Translations under genes and position numbers: made by a program | The notes under the pieces: model-generated | The model's database searches: none | The model's input: only the letters and a program-made list of their open reading frames with translations | What the model was told of the DNA's origin: nothing | IMG/VR virus record: IMGVR_UViG_3300045996_001623 | Location: 1 to 55,770 of that record | Direction: 5' to 3' (one strand) | Origin: a virus | Length of the DNA stretch: 55,770 nucleotides | Part shown: piece after piece, positions 39,427 to 46,433 of the stretch | Numbering within the stretch: position 1 is the stretch's first letter | Layout of the letters: each line of letters starts with the position of its first letter

Positions 39427-40372
39427 CGCGCCGGTCCAGGTGGCGGAGCGTCGCGCCGAGCGCCTTCGACACCATCGCCGACGCCCCCAGGGGCTGCTCG
39501 CCACGCTGCACGGGCTCCAAGGCGGCCGGGGCCCGCTGGAAGCTGCGGGGCTCGTCAGGGACGCCCTGCAGGGCCAGTGAGCCGTGGGTGTCATGCAACA
39601 GGCGCGATCCGATGGCCTGCAGCGACGCCAGGGCGCGGGCGTGGTCGCCACGGAACTCGCGGACCACTTCGGTGTACGACGTCACCCAGACCTCGCGGAT
39701 CGGGTCGAACGTCCCGATCCGTTCGATCACTTCGGCGGCGTAGACCGGGTTCGGGTTGAACGGCTTGCCGAGTTCCCGGCCGTACATGGCCCGGAACTCG
39801 TCGGCGGCGATCTGCATGCCCTCGGCGACCGACACCCGCCGCGGTGGCGGCTGGTCCGGGTCCTGCCGGGTCGACGGCTTGCATGGCTGCGGCATCGGGT
39901 ACTCGGCGGACATCTCCCCGGACCGGTCCTGCGACAGGTCGTTGTGCAGGTCGGCGAGCGACGTTCCGGCCAGCCACCGCTCCCACTTGTCGCCGCCCTC
40001 CATGTAGATCGACGACAGGAACGGGTTGCACAGGTTGCACGGCTTGCGCAGCGAGTCCTTCCCGATCACCCAGCCCGATCCGTTGCAACCCTTCATCGGG
40101 ACGCCCTGAGCGGCGAGCGCTTCGGCGACTCGCATCTCCCGTTCGGTCGTGACGATCGGGTGGTGCCGGTAGGCGTCGAGCACGACGGGCAGCGACGGCT
40201 TGAACCCGCCCTTCCAGTTCTGCGCGAAGTCGGTGCAGACGTCCATCATCGCTGCGGCGTTGTCGGCTTCCCGCATGAACGAGCGGACGTACGTGGCGAT
40301 GGCCTGCTCGTTGAACCCGCCGAGCCCTCCCACGAGGACCCCCACGGCTTGCATTGCTTCGTCCTCGGTCAC
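39413..40372 (-). CDS. Replication-module protein, possible helicase loader
   Basis: 319 residues from GTG 40372 (VTEDEAMQAVGVLVGGLGGF). The helical N-terminus with ATYVRSFMREADNAAAMMDVC and PSLPVVLDAYR recalls helicase-loader/inhibitor proteins. Residues about 110-160 carry CNGSGWVIG...PCNLCNP, a probable zinc site. The rest is acidic and Pro-rich. Its place after the replication initiator supports a replication role. GTG overlaps the previous TGA. Confidence 0.6.
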   Translation of the reverse strand: MTEDEAMQAVGVLVGGLGGFNEQAIATYVRSFMREADNAAAMMDVCTDFAQNWKGGFKPSLPVVLDAYRHHPIVTTEREMRVAEALAAQGVPMKGCNGSGWVIGKDSLRKPCNLCNPFLSSIYMEGGDKWERWLAGTSLADLHNDLSQDRSGEMSAEYPMPQPCKPSTRQDPDQPPPRRVSVAEGMQIAADEFRAMYGRELGKPFNPNPVYAAEVIERIGTFDPIREVWVTSYTEVVREFRGDHARALASLQAIGSRLLHDTHGSLALQGVPDEPRSFQRAPAALEPVQRGEQPLGASAMVSKALGATLRHLDRRDEDF

Positions 40373-40533
40373 GCCTCGGCCCCTTCCCGCAGCGCCCTCT
40401 CGGCCTTCGGCCAGCGCTTGTTGACGTTGTCCACCAGTTCGAGCCTGGGGTGTGGCCCGAGCGGGAGCCGAAGCACCCATCCCATGAGTTCCCGGACTGC
40501 GTCGTGGAGTTCGTCGATCTCGTCATTGGTCAT
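40369..40533 (-). CDS. Microprotein between replication genes
   Basis: 54 residues (MTNDEIDELHDAVRELMGWV...). Helical and charged. Its ATG overlaps the initiator stop (ATGA) and its TGA overlaps the next GTG, so the three genes are translationally coupled. Function unknown. Confidence 0.68.
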   Translation of the reverse strand: MTNDEIDELHDAVRELMGWVLRLPLGPHPRLELVDNVNKRWPKAERALREGAEA

Positions 40534-41285
40534 GTCGTTGGTCCTGTCTGGGTCTCGCGCAGCAGTCGCCGCGCCCGGTCCATGATGTCATTCGATTCGC
40601 GTTGCGCAACAGGCGGCGGGTTCGCCTCCCATCGGCTCCGGTTGAGCCACGTCGTCGGGTGGGGCACCTTGTCCGGCTCGTTCTTCGCCGTCCAGTAGTC
40701 CAGCCACTTCTGCAGCCCGCCCTCGGCGGCAGCCTTGTCGGCGTCGGTGAGCCGCTCGAACGCTCGGGATGCCTGGGCCTTGTCGATCGCTCTCGGGTAC
40801 TGCTTCCACCACGCCTCGAACCGTGGCGTGTACTCCTGCGCCTTCCCCCGCTTGCGGGGGCTAGGGGGACTCTCGTTGTTCTTGCTCTCTCTGTCTTGCT
40901 CTCTCTCGTGGGTCACCGGTGAACCGGGGGGTGGGTCACCGGTGACCTGGGGGGCCCCCTCACAGATGACCCCCGGGTCACGGGTGAACCGGGGGTCAAA
41001 TGGGGCGTCGCCTGCCAAGTGGTAGAGGTTCGGAAGCTGCGATCCGTCGTCGCCGCGACGCTGCTCAACGCGGAGCGCACCGACCTCGACGAGCCGTTCG
41101 ACGCAGCGCTTCGCTGTCGGCCTGGACTTGCCGATGCGGTCGGCGATGGTGCCGAGTGAGGGGCGGATCTCGTTGCCGTAGCGGGCGAGGACACCGAAGG
41201 TGCGGACGTCGTCACCGGTCAGGTCTGGGTGGTACAGGACCCACTCCGGGATCGCTGCGAACTTGTAGCCGAGTGAGACGGTCAT
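40530..41285 (-). CDS. Replication initiator / replisome organiser
   Basis: 251 residues. Residues about 18-75 form a winged helix-turn-helix (LTGDDVRTFGVLARYGNEI, GTIADRIGKSRPTAKRCVERLVEVG). A charged Pro/Ser linker follows. The C-terminal domain (YTPRFEAWWKQYPRAIDKAQ, ending VPHPTTWLNRSRWEAN) is typical of phage replisome organisers that load the helicase at the origin. AAAGGG lies 7 nt before the ATG. The origin could lie inside this gene or in the adjoining intergenic region. Confidence 0.78.
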   Translation of the reverse strand: MTVSLGYKFAAIPEWVLYHPDLTGDDVRTFGVLARYGNEIRPSLGTIADRIGKSRPTAKRCVERLVEVGALRVEQRRGDDGSQLPNLYHLAGDAPFDPRFTRDPGVICEGAPQVTGDPPPGSPVTHEREQDRESKNNESPPSPRKRGKAQEYTPRFEAWWKQYPRAIDKAQASRAFERLTDADKAAAEGGLQKWLDYWTAKNEPDKVPHPTTWLNRSRWEANPPPVAQRESNDIMDRARRLLRETQTGPTT

Positions 41286-41334
41286 CGGGCGCCCTTTCGA
41301 GCATGTAACTCTGGATATACGGCGGCTGCCCTGC

Positions 41335-41340
41335 TACGAT
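41335..41340 (+). promoter_or_regulatory. Possible -10 box (TACGAT) in the divergent intergenic region
   Basis: TACGAT is placed so that transcription would begin near 41347, at the foot of the structured RNA candidate. No good -35 and no start codon follow. Confidence 0.3.
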
Positions 41341-41345
41341 GGGGT

Positions 41346-41433
41346 CCACTTCGGGACAGACCTCGCAGGCGGGTAGCAACGCCTCGGTCGTGTTCTGGCT
41401 CCATCCCACTCGCCGGGGGTGGAGCGCGTCCCG
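41346..41433 (+). ncRNA. Candidate structured RNA, three-way junction
   Basis: Three helices nest: closing CGGGAC/GTCCCG (41352-41357, 41428-41433), AGGCG/CGCCT (41367-41371, 41380-41384) and CTCCATCCC/GGGGTGGAG (41399-41407, 41416-41424, one G-U). Loops are 8 nt each. The region is between divergent genes, has no plausible reading frame and follows a possible -10. It may be a small RNA, a leader or a replication-origin structure. Confidence 0.4.
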
Positions 41434-41461
41434 GAGTATGGCACTCGTCGCCCGGCGTGTC

Positions 41462-41514
41462 GACATTCCGTCACACGAATGTCATGGACAACGGGAAGTA
41501 CAACACGTTATAGT
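41462..41514 (+). promoter_or_regulatory. Class A promoter with upstream inverted repeat
   Basis: GACATTC (41462-41468) and GAATGTC (41477-41483) form a perfect 7-bp inverted repeat with an 8-nt gap, 25 nt upstream of the -10. TACAA (41499-41503), 5 nt, TATAGT (41509-41514), 7 nt to GTG 41522. The repeat is a candidate operator or activator site. Confidence 0.65.
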
Positions 41515-41521
41515 TCAGGTC

Positions 41522-41698
41522 GTGAGCAAGACCCAGAAGCCCGTCCCCACCAAGCGGGGCACCCACGGCCGCGTCGGCATGACGCTGGCACAAGTCGCCG
41601 CCGAGCACATCGCAGAAGCCGCACTCACCCGCAACGAAGATGGCGACATCATCGACGCCAACGGCAAGAACTGGGGCAAGACGGGGGCGGGCAAGTGA
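41522..41698 (+). CDS. Small protein, first gene of a microgene chain
   Basis: 58 residues (VSKTQKPVPTKRGTHGRVGMTLAQVAAEHI...). Basic N-terminus then a helix. The start opens GTGAGCAAGACCCAGAAG at the predicted +1. TGA overlaps the next GTG. Confidence 0.7.
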   Translation: MSKTQKPVPTKRGTHGRVGMTLAQVAAEHIAEAALTRNEDGDIIDANGKNWGKTGAGK

Positions 41699-41877
41699 AG
41701 TGCTGCCACAACGTCCTCCGCAACGGCTACTGGACCGGCCGCCGCTGCAGCCGGGACGCCACCACCGCCGTCCAAGTCGGGCCCGGCGCCGACCTCAGCA
41801 AGACCGGCAACCGACTCCGCGCCGAAGGCGAGGAAGTCCCCATGTGCGCCCAGCACGCCAGGAAGTTCGACAAGTGA
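41695..41877 (+). CDS. Small Cys-rich protein
   Basis: 60 residues (VKCCHNVLRNGYWTGRRCSRDA...VPMCAQHARKFDK). CCH, C and CAQH could form one zinc site. Overlaps both neighbours by GTGA. Confidence 0.68.
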   Translation: MKCCHNVLRNGYWTGRRCSRDATTAVQVGPGADLSKTGNRLRAEGEEVPMCAQHARKFDK

Positions 41878-42035
41878 CCACTCTCGACATCGCCACCCTC
41901 GGCGCCGCAGCCCTCACCGGCTACGTCATCTGGCGCCAGTACCTCCGCCCGATCTGGGTGAACCGCCGCCAGCCGCTCTACGAGCCGCGCATCACCGAGC
42001 CGTGGGTCAACCCGAAGGTCCGCTGGCCGTCGTGA
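41874..42035 (+). CDS. Membrane-anchored microprotein
   Basis: 53 residues (VTTLDIATLGAAALTGYVIWRQYLRPIW...). One N-terminal hydrophobic helix followed by a basic, Trp/Pro-rich tail. GTG and TGA overlap neighbouring genes. Confidence 0.62.
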   Translation: MTTLDIATLGAAALTGYVIWRQYLRPIWVNRRQPLYEPRITEPWVNPKVRWPS

Positions 42036-42166
42036 AGAACACCGCCAAGTGCCCGCACTGCGGGCAGACCGTCCGCACCGTCAAGTACAAGGGCGTGCGC
42101 ATGCTGGCCGGGCACGACCACCCGGACGGCGGCATGTGCCAGGGCGCTTACACGAGGCCGACATGA
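42032..42166 (+). CDS. 44-residue zinc-finger microprotein
   Basis: VKNTAKCPHCGQTVRTVKYKG...GHDHPDGGMC. A CPHCG knuckle plus H/C residues at the end suggest a CxxC...HxH/C zinc site. Coupled on both sides by GTGA and ATGA. Confidence 0.65.
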   Translation: MKNTAKCPHCGQTVRTVKYKGVRMLAGHDHPDGGMCQGAYTRPT

Positions 42167-42279
42167 CCGGCGACCCGTTGTTCCCCGACCAGGGACCGGG
42201 GACGGTCGACCCGTCGCTGCTGACACCGATCGCCTTCCTGATGATCCTGCTCTGGGCTCTCGGGACGATGCCCGGTTGA
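42163..42279 (+). CDS. 38-residue membrane microprotein
   Basis: MTGDPLFPDQGPGTVDPSLL followed by a hydrophobic helix (TPIAFLMILLWALGTM). It closes the five-gene chain 41522-42279 and ends inside the -35 region of the next promoter. Confidence 0.6.
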   Translation: MTGDPLFPDQGPGTVDPSLLTPIAFLMILLWALGTMPG

Positions 42280-42304
42280 CGACGACCGCATAGCCCGATA
42301 TACT
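42276..42304 (+). promoter_or_regulatory. Class A promoter with consensus -35
   Basis: TTGACG (42276-42281), 17 nt, TATACT (42299-42304), with CATAG (42289-42293) 5 nt before the -10. The leader from about 42311 reads GACCAGACACAGACCGACAGG, repeating the start-associated motif in untranslated RNA, before ATG 42340. Confidence 0.8.
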
Positions 42305-42339
42305 CCACTCGACCAGACACAGACCGACAGGACCAGACC

Positions 42340-43107
42340 ATGTGGATCATCTCCAAGGGCAGCTTCGTCTCCCTGGTACAGCACCAGGACGACAGCACGA
42401 AGCTTCGAGCCCGAGCCCGCACCAGGGCCCATCTCATCAAGATCTTCCCCGACGCCACCATCGAGGATCTCGGCGTCAACGCCCCCGACTACCGGTGGCA
42501 CGCCAACGTCGACCGTGCCGATGCCGCCGCCAAGGTCGCCCAGACCGTCATGGACGTCGACTACACGTCGCACGTGAAGGAGGCCGTTACCGGTGGTCAC
42601 GGCCCCGGCGCCGACCACCAGTTCTACTCGGCCATGATGCAGTGCTGGCGGGCCCTCAACACGCTGCAGGATCGCGGGCGGCCCGCCGCCAACTACGGCT
42701 ACGGCGGGTCCCGCGGTGGCTCGCAGGGCGCTCTGTGGCCCAGGGATGACTACGCCCTGTGGCCCGACCTGGACACCGAGCCCGAGCCCGGTGCGAGGAT
42801 CACGAAGCTGTCCGACAGCATCGCCGCTCGCATGACCGGCGACTTCCGCCACCAGCAGGATCTCGCCAACGAAGAGTACGAGATCCAGTGGGATGGCGAC
42901 CCTGACGCAGGTGACGAGGTCATCACGTCAACGGATGGCCGGTACACGCTCATGTACGTGTCGAAGGCCACCGACGACACCGACGACTGGGGTGAGTGGC
43001 GGATCTTGTGCGTCGACGAGAGCGCTGTGCTCGAAGGGTTCGAGGACATCGAGGACGCCGAGCACTTCGTGGAGCAGTACGAGGCCGGAGAGGTTGAGTG
43101 GGTCTGA
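42340..43107 (+). CDS. Conserved actinobacterial/phage protein (MWIISKGSFVSLV family)
   Basis: 255 residues. The N-terminal 120 follow a family widespread in actinobacteria and phages: FVSLVQHQDDSTKLRARAR, LIKIFPDATIEDLG, DYRWHANVDRADAAAKV, FYSAMMQCW. Its role is unknown. The C-terminal half is an acidic added domain (EYEIQWDGDPDAGDEV, LYVSKATDDTDDWG). First gene of the operon to 45476. Confidence 0.78.
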   Translation: MWIISKGSFVSLVQHQDDSTKLRARARTRAHLIKIFPDATIEDLGVNAPDYRWHANVDRADAAAKVAQTVMDVDYTSHVKEAVTGGHGPGADHQFYSAMMQCWRALNTLQDRGRPAANYGYGGSRGGSQGALWPRDDYALWPDLDTEPEPGARITKLSDSIAARMTGDFRHQQDLANEEYEIQWDGDPDAGDEVITSTDGRYTLMYVSKATDDTDDWGEWRILCVDESAVLEGFEDIEDAEHFVEQYEAGEVEWV

Positions 43108-43736
43108 TGGACGTCAAGCCGAAGTACCAGGACTACCAGCAGTTCAAGCGGTCGTGGAAGCTGAACCTTTCGAAGACCGACTACACGTCGCCGCAGGCGA
43201 TGCACCTGCGCATCCGCCGATTGAAGACCGGGGCCCGGGGCGGCTACCTGTTCAAGGTCGCCCCCTACGCCGCTCCGACCAAGACCGCAGACGGGTTCTC
43301 CCCGGTCGGCTACAAGCGTCTCGGCGAGGCGATCGACCACATCTGGCAGTTGCAGTACGTGACCGGCGGACCGGTCGGCGCCGAGCCCCGCCCCGAGCCC
43401 CGCGGCGACAACATCGGGTTCGAGCCGATGAAGGGCGACGAACTGTGGCGCCACTACGAGGACCCCGGCCAGCCCACCCGGCTGATGTACGTGTCCGCCG
43501 ACGTCGTCGTGGTCCGCGCGGGCGGCCACGACAAGTCGATGACCCGCAAGGTGTTCGACGCCGAGTACGTGCGACACATCCCGTTCAAGGTGCTGTACCC
43601 GCACGACATCTGGTGCGACTCGTGCGGCGAGATCCACCCGGCCAACCCCGACCACTACGACGGCGACGACGACTGCGTCCCCCGCAACTGGCGACGCATC
43701 TTCATCGAGAGCTACGACGAGAACGAGACCTTCTGA
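43107..43736 (+). CDS. Protein of unknown function with CxxC
   Basis: 209 residues, coupled by TGATG. N-terminal YQDYQQFKRSWKLNLSKTDY, a central acidic/Pro linker, and a C-terminal WCDSCGEIHPANP site that may bind zinc. No family recognised. Confidence 0.7.
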   Translation: MDVKPKYQDYQQFKRSWKLNLSKTDYTSPQAMHLRIRRLKTGARGGYLFKVAPYAAPTKTADGFSPVGYKRLGEAIDHIWQLQYVTGGPVGAEPRPEPRGDNIGFEPMKGDELWRHYEDPGQPTRLMYVSADVVVVRAGGHDKSMTRKVFDAEYVRHIPFKVLYPHDIWCDSCGEIHPANPDHYDGDDDCVPRNWRRIFIESYDENETF

Positions 43737-44428
43737 TGGACACCCCACACGAAACCACCGAGATCATCGTCAACGAGCGCGGCGACGAGACCCACCCGTC
43801 GTGGGTGGCGATCCGCGCCAACCGTGTCTCGCACTCCGGGCCCGGCAAACGCCTCCACGACTCCGAGATCCGCCACCAGCACTACGTGATCGTCACCGTG
43901 CGCCGGTTGAGCCGGAAGCGTGACCTGCACCGCGACTGGCACTTCGAGTACGGGGTGCCGCTCGTCGAGATGTCGATGTCGATGGCCCAGTGGGGTGCGT
44001 TCGTGTCGTCGTTCGGGCAGGGCACCGGCGTGCCGGTCACTCTCGACTGGTACGGGCCGGAGAACTACGTGCCGGGTGAGCCCACCGAGGCGGATTCCCG
44101 GCTGGCTCTGTCGGCCGCCGAGGTTCAGAAGCAGACCGCCAAGTCGATCGACGCCGTCGAATCCGCGCTCGCCGACGTGCTGGAAGCGTTCGACGCCGGA
44201 GTCTCGAAGAAGGCGCTGCGCGAGAAGCTGAACGCTCTGACGGCCCGTGTCCGCAACATGCCCGCCAACGCCAAGTTCGCCGCCGACTCGCTCACCGAGC
44301 ACACCGAGGCTGTCGTCACGAAGGCCCGGTTCGACATCGAAGCGATGGTCGCCCAGCACGCCGAGACCCTGGGTCTCAACGCCGCCGACATCGCCGACTC
44401 TCTCGCGATCGGGTCGGGCGATGTCTGA
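43736..44428 (+). CDS. Conserved phage protein with helical C-terminus
   Basis: 230 residues, coupled by TGATG. The N-terminal 110 form a beta-rich domain (WVAIRANRVSHSGPG, VEMSMSMAQWGAFVSSFGQGTGVPV). The remainder is a long helical, Ala/Glu/Lys-rich bundle (KALREKLNALTARVRNMP). Related architecture occurs in phages near replication genes; function unknown. Confidence 0.72.
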   Translation: MDTPHETTEIIVNERGDETHPSWVAIRANRVSHSGPGKRLHDSEIRHQHYVIVTVRRLSRKRDLHRDWHFEYGVPLVEMSMSMAQWGAFVSSFGQGTGVPVTLDWYGPENYVPGEPTEADSRLALSAAEVQKQTAKSIDAVESALADVLEAFDAGVSKKALREKLNALTARVRNMPANAKFAADSLTEHTEAVVTKARFDIEAMVAQHAETLGLNAADIADSLAIGSGDV

Positions 44429-44678
44429 CCTGGTCGTTGTCGAGTACGCCCTGGTGTTCGACCCCGCCGACGAGAACGACCGGCCCATGATGTGGACCGG
44501 CAGCGGCTGGGACTCGTGGCCCGCCAACGACCCCGAGCAGGGCGGGCGCGGCCCGTGGGGCATCCCTGCCGTCAACTCGCATCCGGTCAGGGTCGTGAAG
44601 CGCACCGTGACCTACAGCGACTGGGGCCCCTGCCCAGACCCCGAACCCCCCTACGTCCCAGACCAGGAGTCCCCATGA
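44421..44678 (+). CDS. Small Trp/Pro-rich protein
   Basis: 85 residues (MSDLVVVEYALVFDPADEND...WGPCPDPEPPYVPDQ). Beta-prone start, Pro-rich end. Its ATG lies 8 nt inside the previous gene. Unknown function. Confidence 0.65.
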   Translation: MSDLVVVEYALVFDPADENDRPMMWTGSGWDSWPANDPEQGGRGPWGIPAVNSHPVRVVKRTVTYSDWGPCPDPEPPYVPDQESP

Positions 44679-44974
44679 GCACGTTCACCCGCATCGAGCG
44701 CATCGAGCGCTACATCGACTTCGCCGTCGAAGTCCCGACCGTACCCGCCGAGGTCGCCAAGATGTTCCGTGCCGCCGAGGCCGAGTGTCAGGCCCTGGGT
44801 GGCCGGGTCGACGTCGACGACTGGTGCATCGTGACGGTCACCGACACGCATCTCGTGTTCACGATCAAGGTGACCGTCCCCGAGCGCGCGGCGCACGTCC
44901 GGTTCAACGGTGGTGCCGCGATCGCCGACGTCATCGCCGGAGCCACCGACGGCACGCTCACGGTGGACGTCTGA
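44675..44974 (+). CDS. Small protein of unknown function
   Basis: 99 residues. FTRIERIERYIDFAVEVPTVPAEVAKMFRAAEAECQ, named by its ends, then a beta hairpin (CIVTVTDTHLVFTIKVTVP). ATGA overlap with the previous gene. Confidence 0.68.
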   Translation: MSTFTRIERIERYIDFAVEVPTVPAEVAKMFRAAEAECQALGGRVDVDDWCIVTVTDTHLVFTIKVTVPERAAHVRFNGGAAIADVIAGATDGTLTVDV

Positions 44975-44975
44975 C

Positions 44976-45476
44976 GTGGAAGCCTCCATCCGAATCTTCC
45001 GCACCATCTTCGAGGACTACGGCGACCCGCTCGTCGACATCACCGTCCCCGACCTTCGCGTCCAGATGCGCAAGGGCCCCCGTGCCGGGACGACGTGCAC
45101 GGTGCGGTCCCGGCTGATCCACGAGGACGGGTCGTACGCCACCGACTTCGAGCACGACGGCGCCTCAACGTTCTTCCTCGAACTGGGGGTGCTGGACCAG
45201 CAGATCATCTCGGAGGACTGGATCGAGGTCATCGGTGTGCTGCTCGAAGCCCGGTCGTGGGAGCCGCAGTTCGTTCGGGCGAAGCACGAGGACGAGGGTG
45301 GTGGGCCGTGGGACGGCGCCCGCAAGTGTGAGTACTGCGTGGCCCCACCGAAGGGGGACGGGGAGCATTGGATGGTGGAGCATTACCTGCCCCCGAAGTG
45401 CCCGTCGATCCGGGCGGAGACGGGCAAGCACCTGTCGGTGTACGGCCGGTTCGTCGTCATCCGCTGGACACCGTGA
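44976..45476 (+). CDS. Protein of unknown function with CxxC site
   Basis: 166 residues from GTG 44976, 1 nt after the previous stop. EASIRIFRTIFEDYGDPLVDITVPDLRVQM opens a beta domain; CEYCVAPP and KCPSIRAE near the end suggest metal binding. Last gene of the operon. Confidence 0.68.
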   Translation: MEASIRIFRTIFEDYGDPLVDITVPDLRVQMRKGPRAGTTCTVRSRLIHEDGSYATDFEHDGASTFFLELGVLDQQIISEDWIEVIGVLLEARSWEPQFVRAKHEDEGGGPWDGARKCEYCVAPPKGDGEHWMVEHYLPPKCPSIRAETGKHLSVYGRFVVIRWTP

Positions 45477-45478
45477 CG

Positions 45479-45494
45479 TACACGGTGCTATACT
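45479..45494 (+). promoter_or_regulatory. Class A promoter, leaderless (gene at 45502)
   Basis: TACAC (45479-45483), 5 nt, TATACT (45489-45494), 7 nt to ATG 45502. TGGACA (45465-45470) is a fair -35. The 19-mer 45478-45496 is identical to the promoter at 13193-13211, 32 kb away. Confidence 0.75.
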
Positions 45495-45501
45495 GCCTGT
45501 C

Positions 45502-45771
45502 ATGACCAAGACCTACACGCTCACCCTGATGGACGACTCCGGCGAGATCCTGAACGTCGTTCAGTCGCCCGTCCTGCCCCGCTTCGCCCACGTCATCCAC
45601 CACAGCCCCGAAGCGGGCACGCTCGTCATGTCCGACGAGCCGGAGGTCGAAGTGCCGGACGCCACGGCGATCGTCGTCACGTTCGCCCGGATCGCGTCCG
45701 CTGTCCATGTCGCTGCGGATGAGGGGGTGCAGGAAGAGCGGTCGGCGTTGTTCGTCCGTGTCCGTGCGTGA
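45502..45771 (+). CDS. Small protein (MTKTYTL)
   Basis: 89 residues. KTYTLTLMDDSGEILNVVQSP begins a beta domain; the end (VEVPDATAIVVTFARIASAV) continues it. Start fixed by the TATACT box and ATGACCAAGACCTACACG. Unknown function; stands alone between two class A promoters. Confidence 0.7.
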   Translation: MTKTYTLTLMDDSGEILNVVQSPVLPRFAHVIHHSPEAGTLVMSDEPEVEVPDATAIVVTFARIASAVHVAADEGVQEERSALFVRVRA

Positions 45772-45777
45772 CACGGG

Positions 45778-45805
45778 TTGACATTCCCGTACACATCGCT
45801 ATACT
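45778..45805 (+). promoter_or_regulatory. Class A promoter with perfect -35 (SGNH operon)
   Basis: TTGACA (45778-45783), 16 nt, TATACT (45800-45805). TACAC (45790-45794) lies 5 nt before the -10. ATG 45813 follows after 7 nt. It drives the longest plus-strand operon, to about 50360. Confidence 0.82.
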
Positions 45806-45812
45806 CACGAAC

Positions 45813-46433
45813 ATGATCCAGACCGAGACGTTCCAGCCCCCCAAGCGCCGCCGCGGGCGCGCCTTCTCCCTCAGCCTGTTCCTCGCCGCAGGCGGCGGGC
45901 TCATGCAGCAGTGCGCCCCCATGCCCACCGCCGCCCCCGCCACGTACGCCACCGTCGTCGTCGGTGACAGCATCACCGCCGACGCCAAGGACGAACTCGC
46001 CACCCAGAAGGACATCTACGTCGATGGCATCTGGGGCCGTGGGATCGACTCCAACGCCGGTGGCCACACCTTCCCCACGCTCCGCACCGCCGTCGCCGCA
46101 GCCGCCAAGAAGGTCAAGCCGCAGGGCTGGCTCGTCATCCAGGACGACGGCGGCGAAGGGGTCACCACCCCCGAGTTCGTCAAGTACGTCACCGACCTGC
46201 TCCCCGACGACCGCTGCCTGGCCTGGGTGTCCCCGTCGAACGACACGACCGGCGCCGCCTGGCTGGCCGACTCGCAGGCCGCCGTCACCGCTGGCCTGCT
46301 CGACCAGCCGTGCAACGCCTACATCGACTGGTACACGGTGTCGCACGAGCAGGGCGTCCTCCACGACGGTCTGCACGCCAACCAGGACGGCCAGTGGCTC
46401 TACAACCACCTGATCTGGACGACCGTCCGATGA
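45813..46433 (+). CDS. SGNH/GDSL-type hydrolase with N-terminal membrane segment
   Basis: 206 residues from a leaderless ATG. Basic KRRRGR (11-16) precedes a hydrophobic segment (17-33) and Cys34, giving a signal-anchor or poor lipoprotein signal. Block I is VVVGDSITAD with S53; the catalytic pair is HDGLH with D185 and H188. SGNH enzymes are esterases or acyl/acetyl hydrolases. Export and the phage setting suggest removal of acyl groups from host wall or capsule polymers. The oxyanion Gly/Asn blocks are less clear (SNDTTG may supply the Asn). Confidence 0.78.
   Translation: MIQTETFQPPKRRRGRAFSLSLFLAAGGGLMQQCAPMPTAAPATYATVVVGDSITADAKDELATQKDIYVDGIWGRGIDSNAGGHTFPTLRTAVAAAAKKVKPQGWLVIQDDGGEGVTTPEFVKYVTDLLPDDRCLAWVSPSNDTTGAAWLADSQAAVTAGLLDQPCNAYIDWYTVSHEQGVLHDGLHANQDGQWLYNHLIWTTVR

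Noticed and set aside
41339-41698. Longer reading frame across the intergenic region into the gene at 41522
   Set aside because: It would run through the structured RNA region and inverted repeat, and the class A promoter with GTG at +1 gives a better-supported start.
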